Below are positions 8,441 through 17,009 of a DNA stretch of 64,000 bases, in pieces (the stretch's first letter is position 1; every line of letters starts with the position of its first letter). The notes beneath the pieces were generated by a model, which searched no databases, was not told the DNA's origin, and worked only from the letters and a program-made list of their open reading frames with translations. Source of the DNA: Microvirga zambiensis WSM3693 (GTDB lineage Bacteria; Pseudomonadota; Alphaproteobacteria; Rhizobiales; Beijerinckiaceae). The stretch spans positions 1 through 64,000 of the forward strand of contig NZ_JAERQD010000036.1 in assembly GCF_016735695.1 (NCBI RefSeq). Reading direction: 5' to 3'. Position numbers and translations under genes: made by a program.

Positions 8441-9637
8441 ATGAGGATCGTCGACCTGAAATGCGCCCTGATGGATGGCCATCCCATCATCCGCATCGTG
8501 ACAGATGAGGGGATCAGCGGCTACGCGCAGATCGAGCATCACAAGGCGTTCATCAAGCCGCATGTGCTCTCCTTCCGTGAGGCCTTGATCGGAGCCGACC
8601 CAACCGACGTTCAGCGGGTAATGTTGCGCATCCGTCAGCGCGGTGCATTCAAGCCATATGGCAGCGCCGTGAGCGCCATCGAGATGGCCATGTGGGACAT
8701 TGCCGGCAAGGCCACCGGAGTACCGGTCTACAAGCTCTTAGGGGGCAAGGTGAGGGATGAGGTTCGTGTGTACAATGGTTCGCTGCGCTTCCCCATGACA
8801 GGTTACGGCCCGAAGGATTATGCGGAGGATGTGCGCCGCATGATGGCGCTACCCGAGGGCTTCACCATCATCAAACAACCCATTTCCTTCCACAGCCCGA
8901 TGAAGCGCGAGGTGCCGGGATACTACTACGGAAAACCCGAGCTGGGTCACTTCCACGGCGCGCTCGACAGGGGGCCATTAACCGAGCGTGGATTGTCCCA
9001 TACCGTCGAATGCGTAGCGGCGATGAAGGAGGTGCTGGGCGATCGCGTCGGCCTCGCTCTCGACTGTGGGCCCGGCTGGATGCTCTCGGATGCGATTCGC
9101 TTCGCGCGTGCCGTCGAACCCTACAACCTCCTGTGGCTCGAGGACATGCTCACCGGTGACTACATCCCCTATGTCGATGCAGATATGTACCGGGAGCTGA
9201 CGCTCTCGACCTCCACACCCATTCATACCGGTGAGCAGATCTATCTGCGGCAGAACTTCAAGGAGCTGATCGAGAAGAAGGCCGTGCGCGTCATTGGGCC
9301 GGACCCCTGCGATGTCGGCGGCATCGCAGAGCTGAAATGGATTGCTGAGTATGCCGACCTCCACAGTGTTCTGATCGCACCTCATGGGACCGCTAATGGT
9401 CTTCTGGGCCTCGCCGCGCTCGTCCAGGTTTGCGCAACGCTGCCACACAATTTTATCGCTTTCGAGTACCCCGGCGCCAATGCTCCATGGTGGCCCGACA
9501 TCATCGAGGGCCTGCCGTCGCCTGTCGTGAAGAACGGCATGATTGCGGTCTGGGACCGGCCGGGAATGGGCTTTGACCTCATCCCCGAACTCGCCCGGGC
9601 TTATCTTGCCGAAGAGGATGGCACTTTTTTCGACTGA
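8441..9637 (+). CDS. Second enolase-superfamily protein (mandelate racemase/muconate-lactonizing family)
   Basis: A 398-residue protein with metal ligands at Asp208 (LALDCGPGW), Glu234 (WLEDM) and Glu265 (HTGEQIY), and His315 in APHGTANG. The second-strand position holds a single Lys145 (IIKQP) instead of a KxK motif. It is clearly a different subgroup from the galactonate dehydratase-like protein at 1458. Substrate unknown; an acid-sugar dehydratase is likely. ATG 8441 is preceded by AAGGAG. It is the last gene of the sugar-acid operon and is convergent with the Dpp operon. Confidence 0.82.
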   Translation: MRIVDLKCALMDGHPIIRIVTDEGISGYAQIEHHKAFIKPHVLSFREALIGADPTDVQRVMLRIRQRGAFKPYGSAVSAIEMAMWDIAGKATGVPVYKLLGGKVRDEVRVYNGSLRFPMTGYGPKDYAEDVRRMMALPEGFTIIKQPISFHSPMKREVPGYYYGKPELGHFHGALDRGPLTERGLSHTVECVAAMKEVLGDRVGLALDCGPGWMLSDAIRFARAVEPYNLLWLEDMLTGDYIPYVDADMYRELTLSTSTPIHTGEQIYLRQNFKELIEKKAVRVIGPDPCDVGGIAELKWIAEYADLHSVLIAPHGTANGLLGLAALVQVCATLPHNFIAFEYPGANAPWWPDIIEGLPSPVVKNGMIAVWDRPGMGFDLIPELARAYLAEEDGTFFD

Positions 9638-9690
9638 GGTCCCGCGGATTGTGATTGAGGCTTGGCGAACCCGGCAACACGAGAAGCAGA

Positions 9691-10515
9691 TTAAACGCAA
9701 AGCCGCGGAATACGAGGCACGCTATCGATCAGTTTCCGAGTGTAGGCCTCACGAGGCGATTTGAAGACGGCATCGGTAGACCCACTCTCTACGATCCTAC
9801 CCTTGCTCATGACGATCACGTCATCGCAAAGATGTCGGACGACGGCCAGATTGTGGGAGATGAAGAGATACGTCAGGTTCAGGCGAACTCTGAGATCCTG
9901 CAGGAACATGAGGATTTGAGCCTGTACTGAAACGTCGAGAGCAGAGGTCGGTTCGTCAAGGACGAGCAGGCGGGGCTCCAAGGCAACGGCGCGGGCGATG
10001 CAGACGCGCTGCTTCTGCCCCCCGGAAAGCTCGTGCGGATATCGGTATTTGAATGCCTTCGGTAGACTGATGATATCGAGCAGAGCCTCGACCCTGCGCT
10101 CAAGCTCCGCGCCTCGAATCCTGGTTTGCACTAGGAATGGCTCCGCGATCGCGCTCCCAATCGTATCGCGCGGGTTCAGCGCGGAATGCGGATTCTGAAA
10201 TACGATCTGCATATGCCGGCGGGTTTGGCGCAGGGCCTCTCCCGATTTGGCAGTCAGATTCTCGCCCTCGAACATGATCTGTCCGGAGCTCGGCTCGATC
10301 AGCCGCATCACCATACGTGCGACCGTGGACTTGCCCGATCCTGACTCGCCGACGATCCCGAGCACCTTTCCAGGCTTGACGTCCAGGGAGACGCCATCGA
10401 CGGCGCGAAAGTCCTGCCCTCCGGTATGGAAGACCTTGGTGAGATCGCGAGCGGAGAGGAGGGGCTCCGCCTCCGGCCCCGTCTCAGTCGAAAGCATGGT
10501 GGCAAGCGACGACAT
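9691..10515 (-). CDS. Peptide/nickel-type ABC transporter ATPase (DppF-like)
   Basis: A 274-residue ATPase with Walker A GESGSGKST, signature LSGGQKQR and Walker B LLVLDEPTSALD, then the H-loop ISHNL. ALNPRDTIG and the C-terminal REAYTRKLIDSVP are characteristic of DppF/OppF. Start 10515 has GGAG 7 nt upstream and lies within the end of the dppD-like gene, a 32-bp overlap. ATG 10497 is an alternative. Together with the next four genes it forms a complete dipeptide-type importer. Confidence 0.9.
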   Translation of the reverse strand: MSSLATMLSTETGPEAEPLLSARDLTKVFHTGGQDFRAVDGVSLDVKPGKVLGIVGESGSGKSTVARMVMRLIEPSSGQIMFEGENLTAKSGEALRQTRRHMQIVFQNPHSALNPRDTIGSAIAEPFLVQTRIRGAELERRVEALLDIISLPKAFKYRYPHELSGGQKQRVCIARAVALEPRLLVLDEPTSALDVSVQAQILMFLQDLRVRLNLTYLFISHNLAVVRHLCDDVIVMSKGRIVESGSTDAVFKSPREAYTRKLIDSVPRIPRLCV

Positions 10516-11467
10516 GATCGGCTCCAACGCTACGCGTTTCGGGTTTCTCTTGACGGCAGATCGCCGTGGCTCGCGGGCAGCGGGGATGAAAGCGGCACCC
10601 GGACGGCGGATTGATGAGATTCGGGATCGTGCCCGGGATCGCTTCCAGCGGCTGCGCGTCCCCCTCGATGTCGGGAAGTGCTGCCAGAAGGCCGCGGGTA
10701 TAGGGATGGCGCGGCCTCGTGAGGATACTCTTGGCCGTTCCCTGCTCCACCACGGTGCCCGCATACATCACCGCCACACGGCGGGAGAGGGCGGCAATCG
10801 CGCCAACGTCGTGACTGATCATGACGACGGTCAGGCCGAGGCGATCGACCAGACCGCGCAGGAGCTTCAGGATCTCCGCCTGAATCGTCACGTCCAGCGC
10901 GGTCGTGGGCTCGTCCGCTATCAGCAGCTTGGGCTCGCCTGCCAATGCCATGGCGATCAGGATGCGCTGACGCATGCCGCCGGAGAGCTGGTGAGGATAG
11001 CTCTTGAGCACACGCTGCGTATCGGCGATCTGGACCTGTTCAAGCAGCCGCACACAGCGTGCCAGCCGGTCAGTCTTCGCGGGAGCGGGCTTGCCCTGTG
11101 CCCGATAATGGGCCGTGATCACATCGAATAATTGTCGGCCGATCGTCAGCAGCGGGTTCAGATACGTCATCGGGTCCTGGAAGATCATGGAGATCTTCAC
11201 GCCGCGCACACGCCGCCAATCCGCCTCGCTCAACTCGTCGAGAGCAGTGGAATCGAAAACGATGTGTCCCGACACGCGCCTGGCGTTGCGAGGGCCGATG
11301 CCCATGATCGAGCGGGCGAGAACGGTCTTGCCGCAGCCGCTCTCTCCGACGATCCCCAGAGTGTCGCCCTGTTCAAGCGCGATATCGATGCCGTCGAGCA
11401 CCTTGAGGACGCCGTCGAATGTCGGGATGTCCAGGCGGTAGTTGTCGATGTTGAGCAAAGCTGTCAT
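10484..11467 (-). CDS. Peptide/nickel-type ABC transporter ATPase (DppD-like)
   Basis: A 327-residue ATPase with Walker A GESGCGKTV, signature LSGGMRQR, Walker B LLIADEPTTALD and the H-loop ISHDV. The C-terminal tail has the oligopeptide-binding-type cysteine cluster of DppD/OppD (CRFHPRCPRATAICR). ATG 11467 overlaps the stop of the dppC-like gene (ATGA), showing translational coupling. Confidence 0.92.
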   Translation of the reverse strand: MTALLNIDNYRLDIPTFDGVLKVLDGIDIALEQGDTLGIVGESGCGKTVLARSIMGIGPRNARRVSGHIVFDSTALDELSEADWRRVRGVKISMIFQDPMTYLNPLLTIGRQLFDVITAHYRAQGKPAPAKTDRLARCVRLLEQVQIADTQRVLKSYPHQLSGGMRQRILIAMALAGEPKLLIADEPTTALDVTIQAEILKLLRGLVDRLGLTVVMISHDVGAIAALSRRVAVMYAGTVVEQGTAKSILTRPRHPYTRGLLAALPDIEGDAQPLEAIPGTIPNLINPPSGCRFHPRCPRATAICRQEKPETRSVGADHVVACHHAFD

Positions 11468-12381
11468 CGGCCACGGCTCCGAGGGTCGAGGATGTCGCGC
11501 AGACCATCGCCGAGAAGGTTGAATCCAAGCACGGTCAGGAAGATTGCGAGACCCGGAAATGCCGAATACCACCACCAGTCGGGCATGTAGGTGCGAGCAA
11601 CGGAGATCATCGCGCCCCACTCCGGATGAGGGGGCTTGGCGCCGAGGCCGATGAAGCCGAGGCTTGCGGCCGAGAGAATGGCCATGCCCATGTCCATGCT
11701 GGCCTTGACGACGATCGGCGTCATGCAATTGGGCAGGATATGCTTGCGCAGGATCCAGGGCGTCTTCGCGCCGAGCGCGCGGGCGGCTTCCACGTGAAGC
11801 TCTTCCTTGATGGAGAGTGTCTTCGCCTCGACCAGCCGCACATATCCGGGCCACCACACGATGGCGAGGGCGATCACGCAATTGGTGATGCCCGGCCCGA
11901 GTGCGGCAACGATGGCAAGGGCGAGCGCGAGGCCGGGAACTGCCAGGAACAGTTCCGTGACGCGCATGATCGCCGCGCGCACGAAACCGCCCTTGTAACC
12001 GGCGATGATGCCAAGCGGCACACCGATGCCCGCGCCGATGCCGGTGATGACGAGGCCAATCCACAAAGATGTGCGCGCACCGACAATGACGCGTGAGAGG
12101 ATGTCGGCGCCCATTTCATCCGTGCCGAAGGGATGCGCGAGGCTCGGGGCAAGCAGACGCTGGCCGAGCTTTACTGCGCCCATCGTATCTTCGGGATAGG
12201 GGGCCAGCATCGGTCCGAAAGCCGCCAGGATGAGGAACAGCAGCACGAGCGCGAGCCCCAGCATCGAAGAGAAGCTGCCGGTAAACAGGTGGACATAGAG
12301 GCGCCACTGGCGGATCGTGCTGGCGTGGCGCTCTCTGAACGTCGGAACGTGCACGGCGGTGCTCTGAAGTTCAGCCGACAT
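11464..12381 (-). CDS. Peptide ABC transporter permease (DppC-like)
   Basis: A 305-residue inner-membrane protein. The N-terminal OppC-type helix is followed by HPFGTDEMGADILSRVIVGARTSL, a hallmark of DppC/OppC. The EAA loop is EAARALGAKTPWILRKHILPN. It pairs with the DppB-like permease encoded 1 bp upstream. Confidence 0.92.
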   Translation of the reverse strand: MSAELQSTAVHVPTFRERHASTIRQWRLYVHLFTGSFSSMLGLALVLLFLILAAFGPMLAPYPEDTMGAVKLGQRLLAPSLAHPFGTDEMGADILSRVIVGARTSLWIGLVITGIGAGIGVPLGIIAGYKGGFVRAAIMRVTELFLAVPGLALALAIVAALGPGITNCVIALAIVWWPGYVRLVEAKTLSIKEELHVEAARALGAKTPWILRKHILPNCMTPIVVKASMDMGMAILSAASLGFIGLGAKPPHPEWGAMISVARTYMPDWWWYSAFPGLAIFLTVLGFNLLGDGLRDILDPRSRGR

Positions 12382-12382
12382 T

Positions 12383-13390
12383 TCACGCGCTCCTCAGGCG
12401 AGGATCGATCCAGGCATAGGCCAAGTCGACCAGCGTGTTCGTAATCATGAAAAAGAAGCCGATGACGAGAGTGACGCCGACAACTGGCTTGAAATCGGAG
12501 GCCAGAGCCGAGGACACGGCATAGAGGCCGATTCCGGGCCAGTCGAACACGGTCTCCACGAGTACGGTCGAACCTAGCATCCAGCCGAATCGGAGGCCGA
12601 TCATGGCGAGTGTCGGAAGGAGGGCGTTCTTGAGTGCGTAGATCATGACGATCCGGGAGGAGCTGATGCCATGCGCACGGGCGGCCACAATGTGATCGGA
12701 TTGCAGGACCTCGATCATCTCGGCCCGATTCACGCGCAGAATGGATGCCAGGCATGGGAACGACAAGACGATCGCGGGCAGAATGACGTGAGAAAGGGCA
12801 GCCCGGAACGTGTCGAACTGGCCACGCAGAAGGCTGTCTACCAGAAGAAGATGGGTGATGGGCTCAGGCGGCAGCTCGGTTAGCGGAAGCCGGCCGGAGA
12901 CGGGCAGCCATTCCAGGCGGACGGCAAAGAAAAGTTGCAGCAGGATGCCGAACCAAAAGGCGGGCAGGGCGACGCCGGAAATGGAAAAGATGCGCGTGAC
13001 CTGATCGAGAAACTTGTCCTTGTAGACGGCGGAGAGCATGCCGAAGGGCACGCCGACCAGGATGCCCAGCACCATCGCAACGAGCACCAGCTCAAGGGTC
13101 GCGGGAACGTAGCGCGCAAGCTCATCGATGACCGGGCGGGTGGAGACAATGGAACGACCAAGATCGCCCGTCAGCAGGTCACCCATATAAATTGCGAATT
13201 GCGCGTAGAGCGGTCGATCCAGACCATATTCCTGACGGATCGTTTCGACCATGTCGTTGGTGGCATCAGGTCCTGCAACGAGGCGCGCCGGATCGCCCGG
13301 CGCCACGTTGGTGATGAGGAAAGTCAGGGCCGCAAGGCCGAGCATGGTGCCAACCAGCACCGCAACCTTGCGGAAGGTGAACGTCAGCAT
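12383..13390 (-). CDS. Peptide ABC transporter permease (DppB-like)
   Basis: A 335-residue inner-membrane protein. NVAPGDPARLVAGPDA and the segment QEYGLDRPLYAQFAIYMGDLLTGDLGRS (read in parts) are typical of DppB/OppB, and the C-terminal motif ends WIDPRLR. The frame is open to 13459, but ATG 13390 has GGAAGGA upstream and gives the normal family length; the upstream extension would include the hairpin at 13428-13452. Confidence 0.9.
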   Translation of the reverse strand: MLTFTFRKVAVLVGTMLGLAALTFLITNVAPGDPARLVAGPDATNDMVETIRQEYGLDRPLYAQFAIYMGDLLTGDLGRSIVSTRPVIDELARYVPATLELVLVAMVLGILVGVPFGMLSAVYKDKFLDQVTRIFSISGVALPAFWFGILLQLFFAVRLEWLPVSGRLPLTELPPEPITHLLLVDSLLRGQFDTFRAALSHVILPAIVLSFPCLASILRVNRAEMIEVLQSDHIVAARAHGISSSRIVMIYALKNALLPTLAMIGLRFGWMLGSTVLVETVFDWPGIGLYAVSSALASDFKPVVGVTLVIGFFFMITNTLVDLAYAWIDPRLRSA

Positions 13391-13427
13391 GGCGTCATGT
13401 CCTTCCGTCGAGAACAATGTTCCCGGA

Positions 13428-13452
13428 ATGCGGGGTCGTTGAGACCCCGCAT
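13428..13452. terminator. Intercistronic hairpin between dppA-like and dppB-like genes
   Basis: A perfect 10-bp stem (ATGCGGGGTC with its complement) closes a 5-nt loop in the 108-bp gap after the binding-protein gene. There is no T-tract. It occupies the same operon position as the hairpin at 5069-5097. Confidence 0.6.
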
Positions 13453-13498
13453 CCGTCACGTGAGCAGTCGAACTGCGCCAAATCTTTGGCTGCGTTCA

Positions 13499-15088
13499 TT
13501 ACTTGGCTTCGACCCAGAGAGGATAGAGATCCACCTCGCCCGTGAAGCGGACCGGACTGAAAGAGAAGCCTTTCAGATAATCCCGGTGCGCCCAGCGGCG
13601 GTCCTGCATCATGCCGAACACTTCCGGCTGATCCTCGACGATCTGCTTTTGAATTTCTTCATAGAGCTTGGCGCGCTCGTTCCAATCGCTGCTCCGGCGT
13701 GCAGCATCGATCTTCGCCGTGACATCGGGGTTCTGATAGAACGACATGGCAAAGTACTGGCCATAGGAATTCGGATGGTATTGATAAGCCACCGCGTCTG
13801 GATCGGTTGAGATTGGCGTCACGTAGACCGAGCTCATGGCCGGCGAGCTCTCAACCTTGGACCCCTTTGCAACCATGTTCGGCCATTGCTCGGGACGCAA
13901 CTCCACCTTGATGTTCAGCGGAGCCAGATTGTCGAGAAGCAGAAGGCCGATGCGGCGCGCCTCCTCCAGGCCAGCCACGTGGTAGTACTCGAGAGTCAGG
14001 CCGCCATTCGGATACTGCGACTTGGCAAGAAACTCCTTTGCCTTGGCGAGATCCTTCCGCGGCAGGTTCGGTACATCGACATGACCGCGCAGGGCATTCG
14101 GGAAGGGGCTTGTCTGGAGCTTAGCGGCGCCGTTGTAGATCTGCACGAGGCCGTCGTAATCGAAGGCATAGGCAATCGCCTTGCGCAGGTTCTTGTCTGC
14201 AGTCGGGCCCTGCTGATTGTTGAACTTGATGCTGAACGTCGTCATGCCCGGGTGATCCTGGATGGTCACACCACGCTGCTTCGCAATCTGCACGTAATCG
14301 TCCGGGGTGAGGCCCTCGACGATGTCGACCTCGCCGCGCAGGAGAGCGGCCTTCTGAGCTGCGGGCTCCCGGACGATCCGATAGATGACGCCCGCGGGAC
14401 GGTTGGCTTCGCCTTGCGGCCAGCCTTTCCAGTAATCCTTGACGGCCTGGACTTCGTACAGGACGTTCGGCTCCCACCGCTTCAGCTTGAAGGGGCCTGA
14501 GCCTGCGGCATTGTCTGTCAGCCACTTCTGGCCATAATCGCCGTCCACCTCGTGGGCCTTCACTTCCTTCGGGTTGACCACGTACCACCAGGGCAGGAAG
14601 GACAGGAAAGCGGAGTAGGGGGACTTCAGCTTGAAGCGAACGGTGCGGGCATCGACGACCTCGACGCCCTCCGGATCGAGAAAGTCCTTCAGCATCCAGG
14701 CCACGCCCTTGTTGAGCTTCAGGCCGCGCTCGAACGAGTAGCGAATGGCTTCGGCATCGACTGGATCGCCGTTGTGGAACTTGGCGTTGCCGGCCAGGTG
14801 AAATGTCCAGGTCTTGCCATCCTCGCTGGTTTCCCAGCGCTCGGCCAGCCAGGGCTTGATCTCGGCGGGATTACCTTCGTACTTCACAAGCGCGTCGTAG
14901 ACGGCCTGTTGCATCATGCGTGTCGACCAGTCGTAGCGCACGTGCGGATCGAGCACGGGAATTTGCTGGCGTCCGCCAAACACGATGACCTTGCCGCCTT
15001 CCACGCGCTCGAATGCGAAGGCCGGCTGGGACTGCGCCATGCCGGCAATGAGGCTTGCCGCAGCAACTCCGAAAATCCAGTTCCTCAT
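13499..15088 (-). CDS. Peptide ABC transporter substrate-binding protein (DppA-like)
   Basis: A 529-residue family-5 solute-binding protein with a Sec signal peptide (cleavage near PAFAFE). Family signatures include WSTRMMQQAVYDALVKYEG, AERWETSEDGKTWTFHL and AKFHNGDPVDAEAIRYSFER. Family-5 proteins bind dipeptides, oligopeptides or other small compounds. The AroM, DUF917 and hydantoinase neighbours suggest an amide or cyclic amino-acid derivative rather than a general peptide; that is inference. ATG 15088 has GGAG just upstream; a GTG at 15091 directly precedes it. Confidence 0.9.
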   Translation of the reverse strand: MRNWIFGVAAASLIAGMAQSQPAFAFERVEGGKVIVFGGRQQIPVLDPHVRYDWSTRMMQQAVYDALVKYEGNPAEIKPWLAERWETSEDGKTWTFHLAGNAKFHNGDPVDAEAIRYSFERGLKLNKGVAWMLKDFLDPEGVEVVDARTVRFKLKSPYSAFLSFLPWWYVVNPKEVKAHEVDGDYGQKWLTDNAAGSGPFKLKRWEPNVLYEVQAVKDYWKGWPQGEANRPAGVIYRIVREPAAQKAALLRGEVDIVEGLTPDDYVQIAKQRGVTIQDHPGMTTFSIKFNNQQGPTADKNLRKAIAYAFDYDGLVQIYNGAAKLQTSPFPNALRGHVDVPNLPRKDLAKAKEFLAKSQYPNGGLTLEYYHVAGLEEARRIGLLLLDNLAPLNIKVELRPEQWPNMVAKGSKVESSPAMSSVYVTPISTDPDAVAYQYHPNSYGQYFAMSFYQNPDVTAKIDAARRSSDWNERAKLYEEIQKQIVEDQPEVFGMMQDRRWAHRDYLKGFSFSPVRFTGEVDLYPLWVEAK

Positions 15089-15125
15089 CACTCTCTCCTG
15101 TTCCCTTTAGCTTTTCAGTTGACTG

Positions 15126-15791
15126 TCAGAGGATTTGACGGATGGCGCCGGAAACGATCCGGCGCGACAGAAGCACGGGGGCGGAGATCGCACTGCGAAC
15201 CTCCGCGCGCATGGCGTTCGAGTAACCCATGCAATGCATGACGACGAGATCGCACCCTGCTAGCAACTTCGCCTTGTCTGCCATGTCGTCCCCGGCATAG
15301 GGCGATGCTGCGGCGAGCGTCGCGGTCGTGTTGAAGACGTGACGCTTAGGAAATTCTTCGATCTGCCTCTCCAAAGGAAGCAAAACGCCCAGGCGCTTCG
15401 AGGAGGCCGCCATCGCCTCGACCATGGAATCGACGATGCGCTGCGACTCGATCATCAGCGTCTTTTTCAGGGGAGCGACATGCGTGCCTGTGCAGAGAAG
15501 AACGACGGCATCAAAGCCTTCGTTGTCGATACGCTGGAGAAGCTCTTCGAGACGGATCTCGATCCGCTCCTTGGAGATGGTAACCTCGCTGCCGTTCCGC
15601 CGACGCGTCGCGAACGATGTTTCGCCGGAGAGCGGGGTCAGCGCAGCGACCTCCGCTTCCGTGAGGTCGTCCATCGCACCGAATTCGACAGCTTCCACGT
15701 CGCCGCCAATATCCGCCAGCATTTCGGGGACAATGTCGACCCGCGGAGTCTCGCCAATGGTCACGAATGCAAGCCGCAGCTTTCTCGTCAT
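15126..15791 (-). CDS. AroM family protein
   Basis: A 221-residue protein beginning LRLAFVTIGETPRVDIVPEM, the AroM hallmark. VVLLCTGTHVAP in the middle and VVMHCMGYSNAMR near the end carry the two Cys residues at positions that resemble the catalytic thiols of the Asp/Glu/hydantoin racemase fold. The biochemical role of AroM is not established. Here it is the first gene upstream of the dppA-like gene, on the same strand, and a second AroM domain follows in the next gene. A racemase-like role on the imported compound is a hypothesis. Confidence 0.8.
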   Translation of the reverse strand: MTRKLRLAFVTIGETPRVDIVPEMLADIGGDVEAVEFGAMDDLTEAEVAALTPLSGETSFATRRRNGSEVTISKERIEIRLEELLQRIDNEGFDAVVLLCTGTHVAPLKKTLMIESQRIVDSMVEAMAASSKRLGVLLPLERQIEEFPKRHVFNTTATLAAASPYAGDDMADKAKLLAGCDLVVMHCMGYSNAMRAEVRSAISAPVLLSRRIVSGAIRQIL

Positions 15792-15898
15792 ATCTTCATC
15801 CCGCTTCAGTAGATTGAAGCAGGCTAAATTTGGCAGGCGGATCGGGCTATAGGGGAATGCCCGTACAAATACTAATGGCTAAAAACCTGGCAATTGCC

Positions 15899-16867
15899 TC
15901 AAAAACCAGGGTGCTCTGCCGAAACGATGAGCCGAATAAGCGCTCCCGTCGAGGACACTTCCATTTTGCTCATGACCTTGGAGCGATGGATCTCGACGGT
16001 CTTCGGGCTGATGCCGAGCTGGCGTCCGATCGCCTTGTTGGACAGGCCCTCCGCTGCCAGGGAAAGGACCTGCCGCTCCCTCGGGGTCAGACGCGCCAGC
16101 CGCTCTGCCAGAATCGGCGAGGAATCGTAAGAGCGGGGCATTTCCGGGCGCCCATCGAGAAGGAGCCTCATGGCACCTGCCACAAGTCGGCGCGCAAGAA
16201 CCACAGGCTTTCCGCTGGCCCGGGTCACCATCATCCGGTCCGCATCGGTGAAGCTTACGGAATTCAGGACGATGATTTCGCTCTCTGCAAGGTCGACCAG
16301 GGCCCGCGCCAGCGCGCCCTTGTCGCCCGGTGATGCGTGGCTCTTCAGAACCCGGTAGGCTGACAAGGCGGGGAGGGCGATCTCATCGACCTGCTGCGCG
16401 AGCGGCTGGATCAGGCCGACTGCCGTTCCTTGGGAGGCCAGGGACAAGATACCGGATTCGATGGCTCGCTGAGCGTTCACGGTCGGGCAGCGGCTTTCGA
16501 AATCCCTGAAAAGCCCTGTGGTGAGAATGACCACGAGGTCGAAATCCGAAGGCGCGAATCGGGATACGATCTGCGCCATGCGCTCGGCCACGCCCGGTTT
16601 GGACAGAACGATATCACTTCCATCTGCAAGGCGCGAGACGATGGCCTGCTCGGACGGGTGCGGTGCGAGTGCCATGATCTCTTCGTCGGACAAGCCGTCC
16701 AGGCAGCCGAACTCGGTGGCCGCTATCGGGAGATCGAGCTGAGCCAGGAGGTCGGGGACCAGATCGAAGCGTGGCGTTTGTCCGACACTGACGAATGCCA
16801 CGTTCAGCAGGGCTGGCGCACCAGCATCTCGGCTCTGAGTAATGTTACATTCGGTGCTCGTCTGCAT
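15899..16867 (-). CDS. AroM-domain protein fused to a LuxR-type DNA-binding domain
   Basis: About 322 residues. Residues 20-235 align with the neighbouring AroM protein (VAFVSVGQTPRFDLVPDLL, then LVVILTTGLFRDFES and IIVLNSVSFTDADRM). The C-terminal 65 residues are a LuxR/GerE helix-turn-helix (RLARLTPRERQVLSLAAEG, then SNKAIGRQLGISPKTVEIHRSKV). The AroM part has lost the cysteines seen in the stand-alone paralogue: CTG reads TTG and HCMGYSN reads NSVSFTD. That suggests a ligand sensor rather than an enzyme. It is divergent from DUF917-hydantoinase and is the likely local regulator. ATG 16876 is an alternative start. Confidence 0.82.
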   Translation of the reverse strand: MQTSTECNITQSRDAGAPALLNVAFVSVGQTPRFDLVPDLLAQLDLPIAATEFGCLDGLSDEEIMALAPHPSEQAIVSRLADGSDIVLSKPGVAERMAQIVSRFAPSDFDLVVILTTGLFRDFESRCPTVNAQRAIESGILSLASQGTAVGLIQPLAQQVDEIALPALSAYRVLKSHASPGDKGALARALVDLAESEIIVLNSVSFTDADRMMVTRASGKPVVLARRLVAGAMRLLLDGRPEMPRSYDSSPILAERLARLTPRERQVLSLAAEGLSNKAIGRQLGISPKTVEIHRSKVMSKMEVSSTGALIRLIVSAEHPGF

Positions 16868-17009
16868 GATAAACATGTACAGCGAGAGTAGGTGGTGGAA
16901 CAAGCGGTGACCGCACCGTCGTTGCGTGCCCCGACCAATTAGGTGCACACCCTTATTTCGGCATGCTCCTGGGATCGATACGGTTTTCGATATCACCGGA
17001 GGAAGATCA

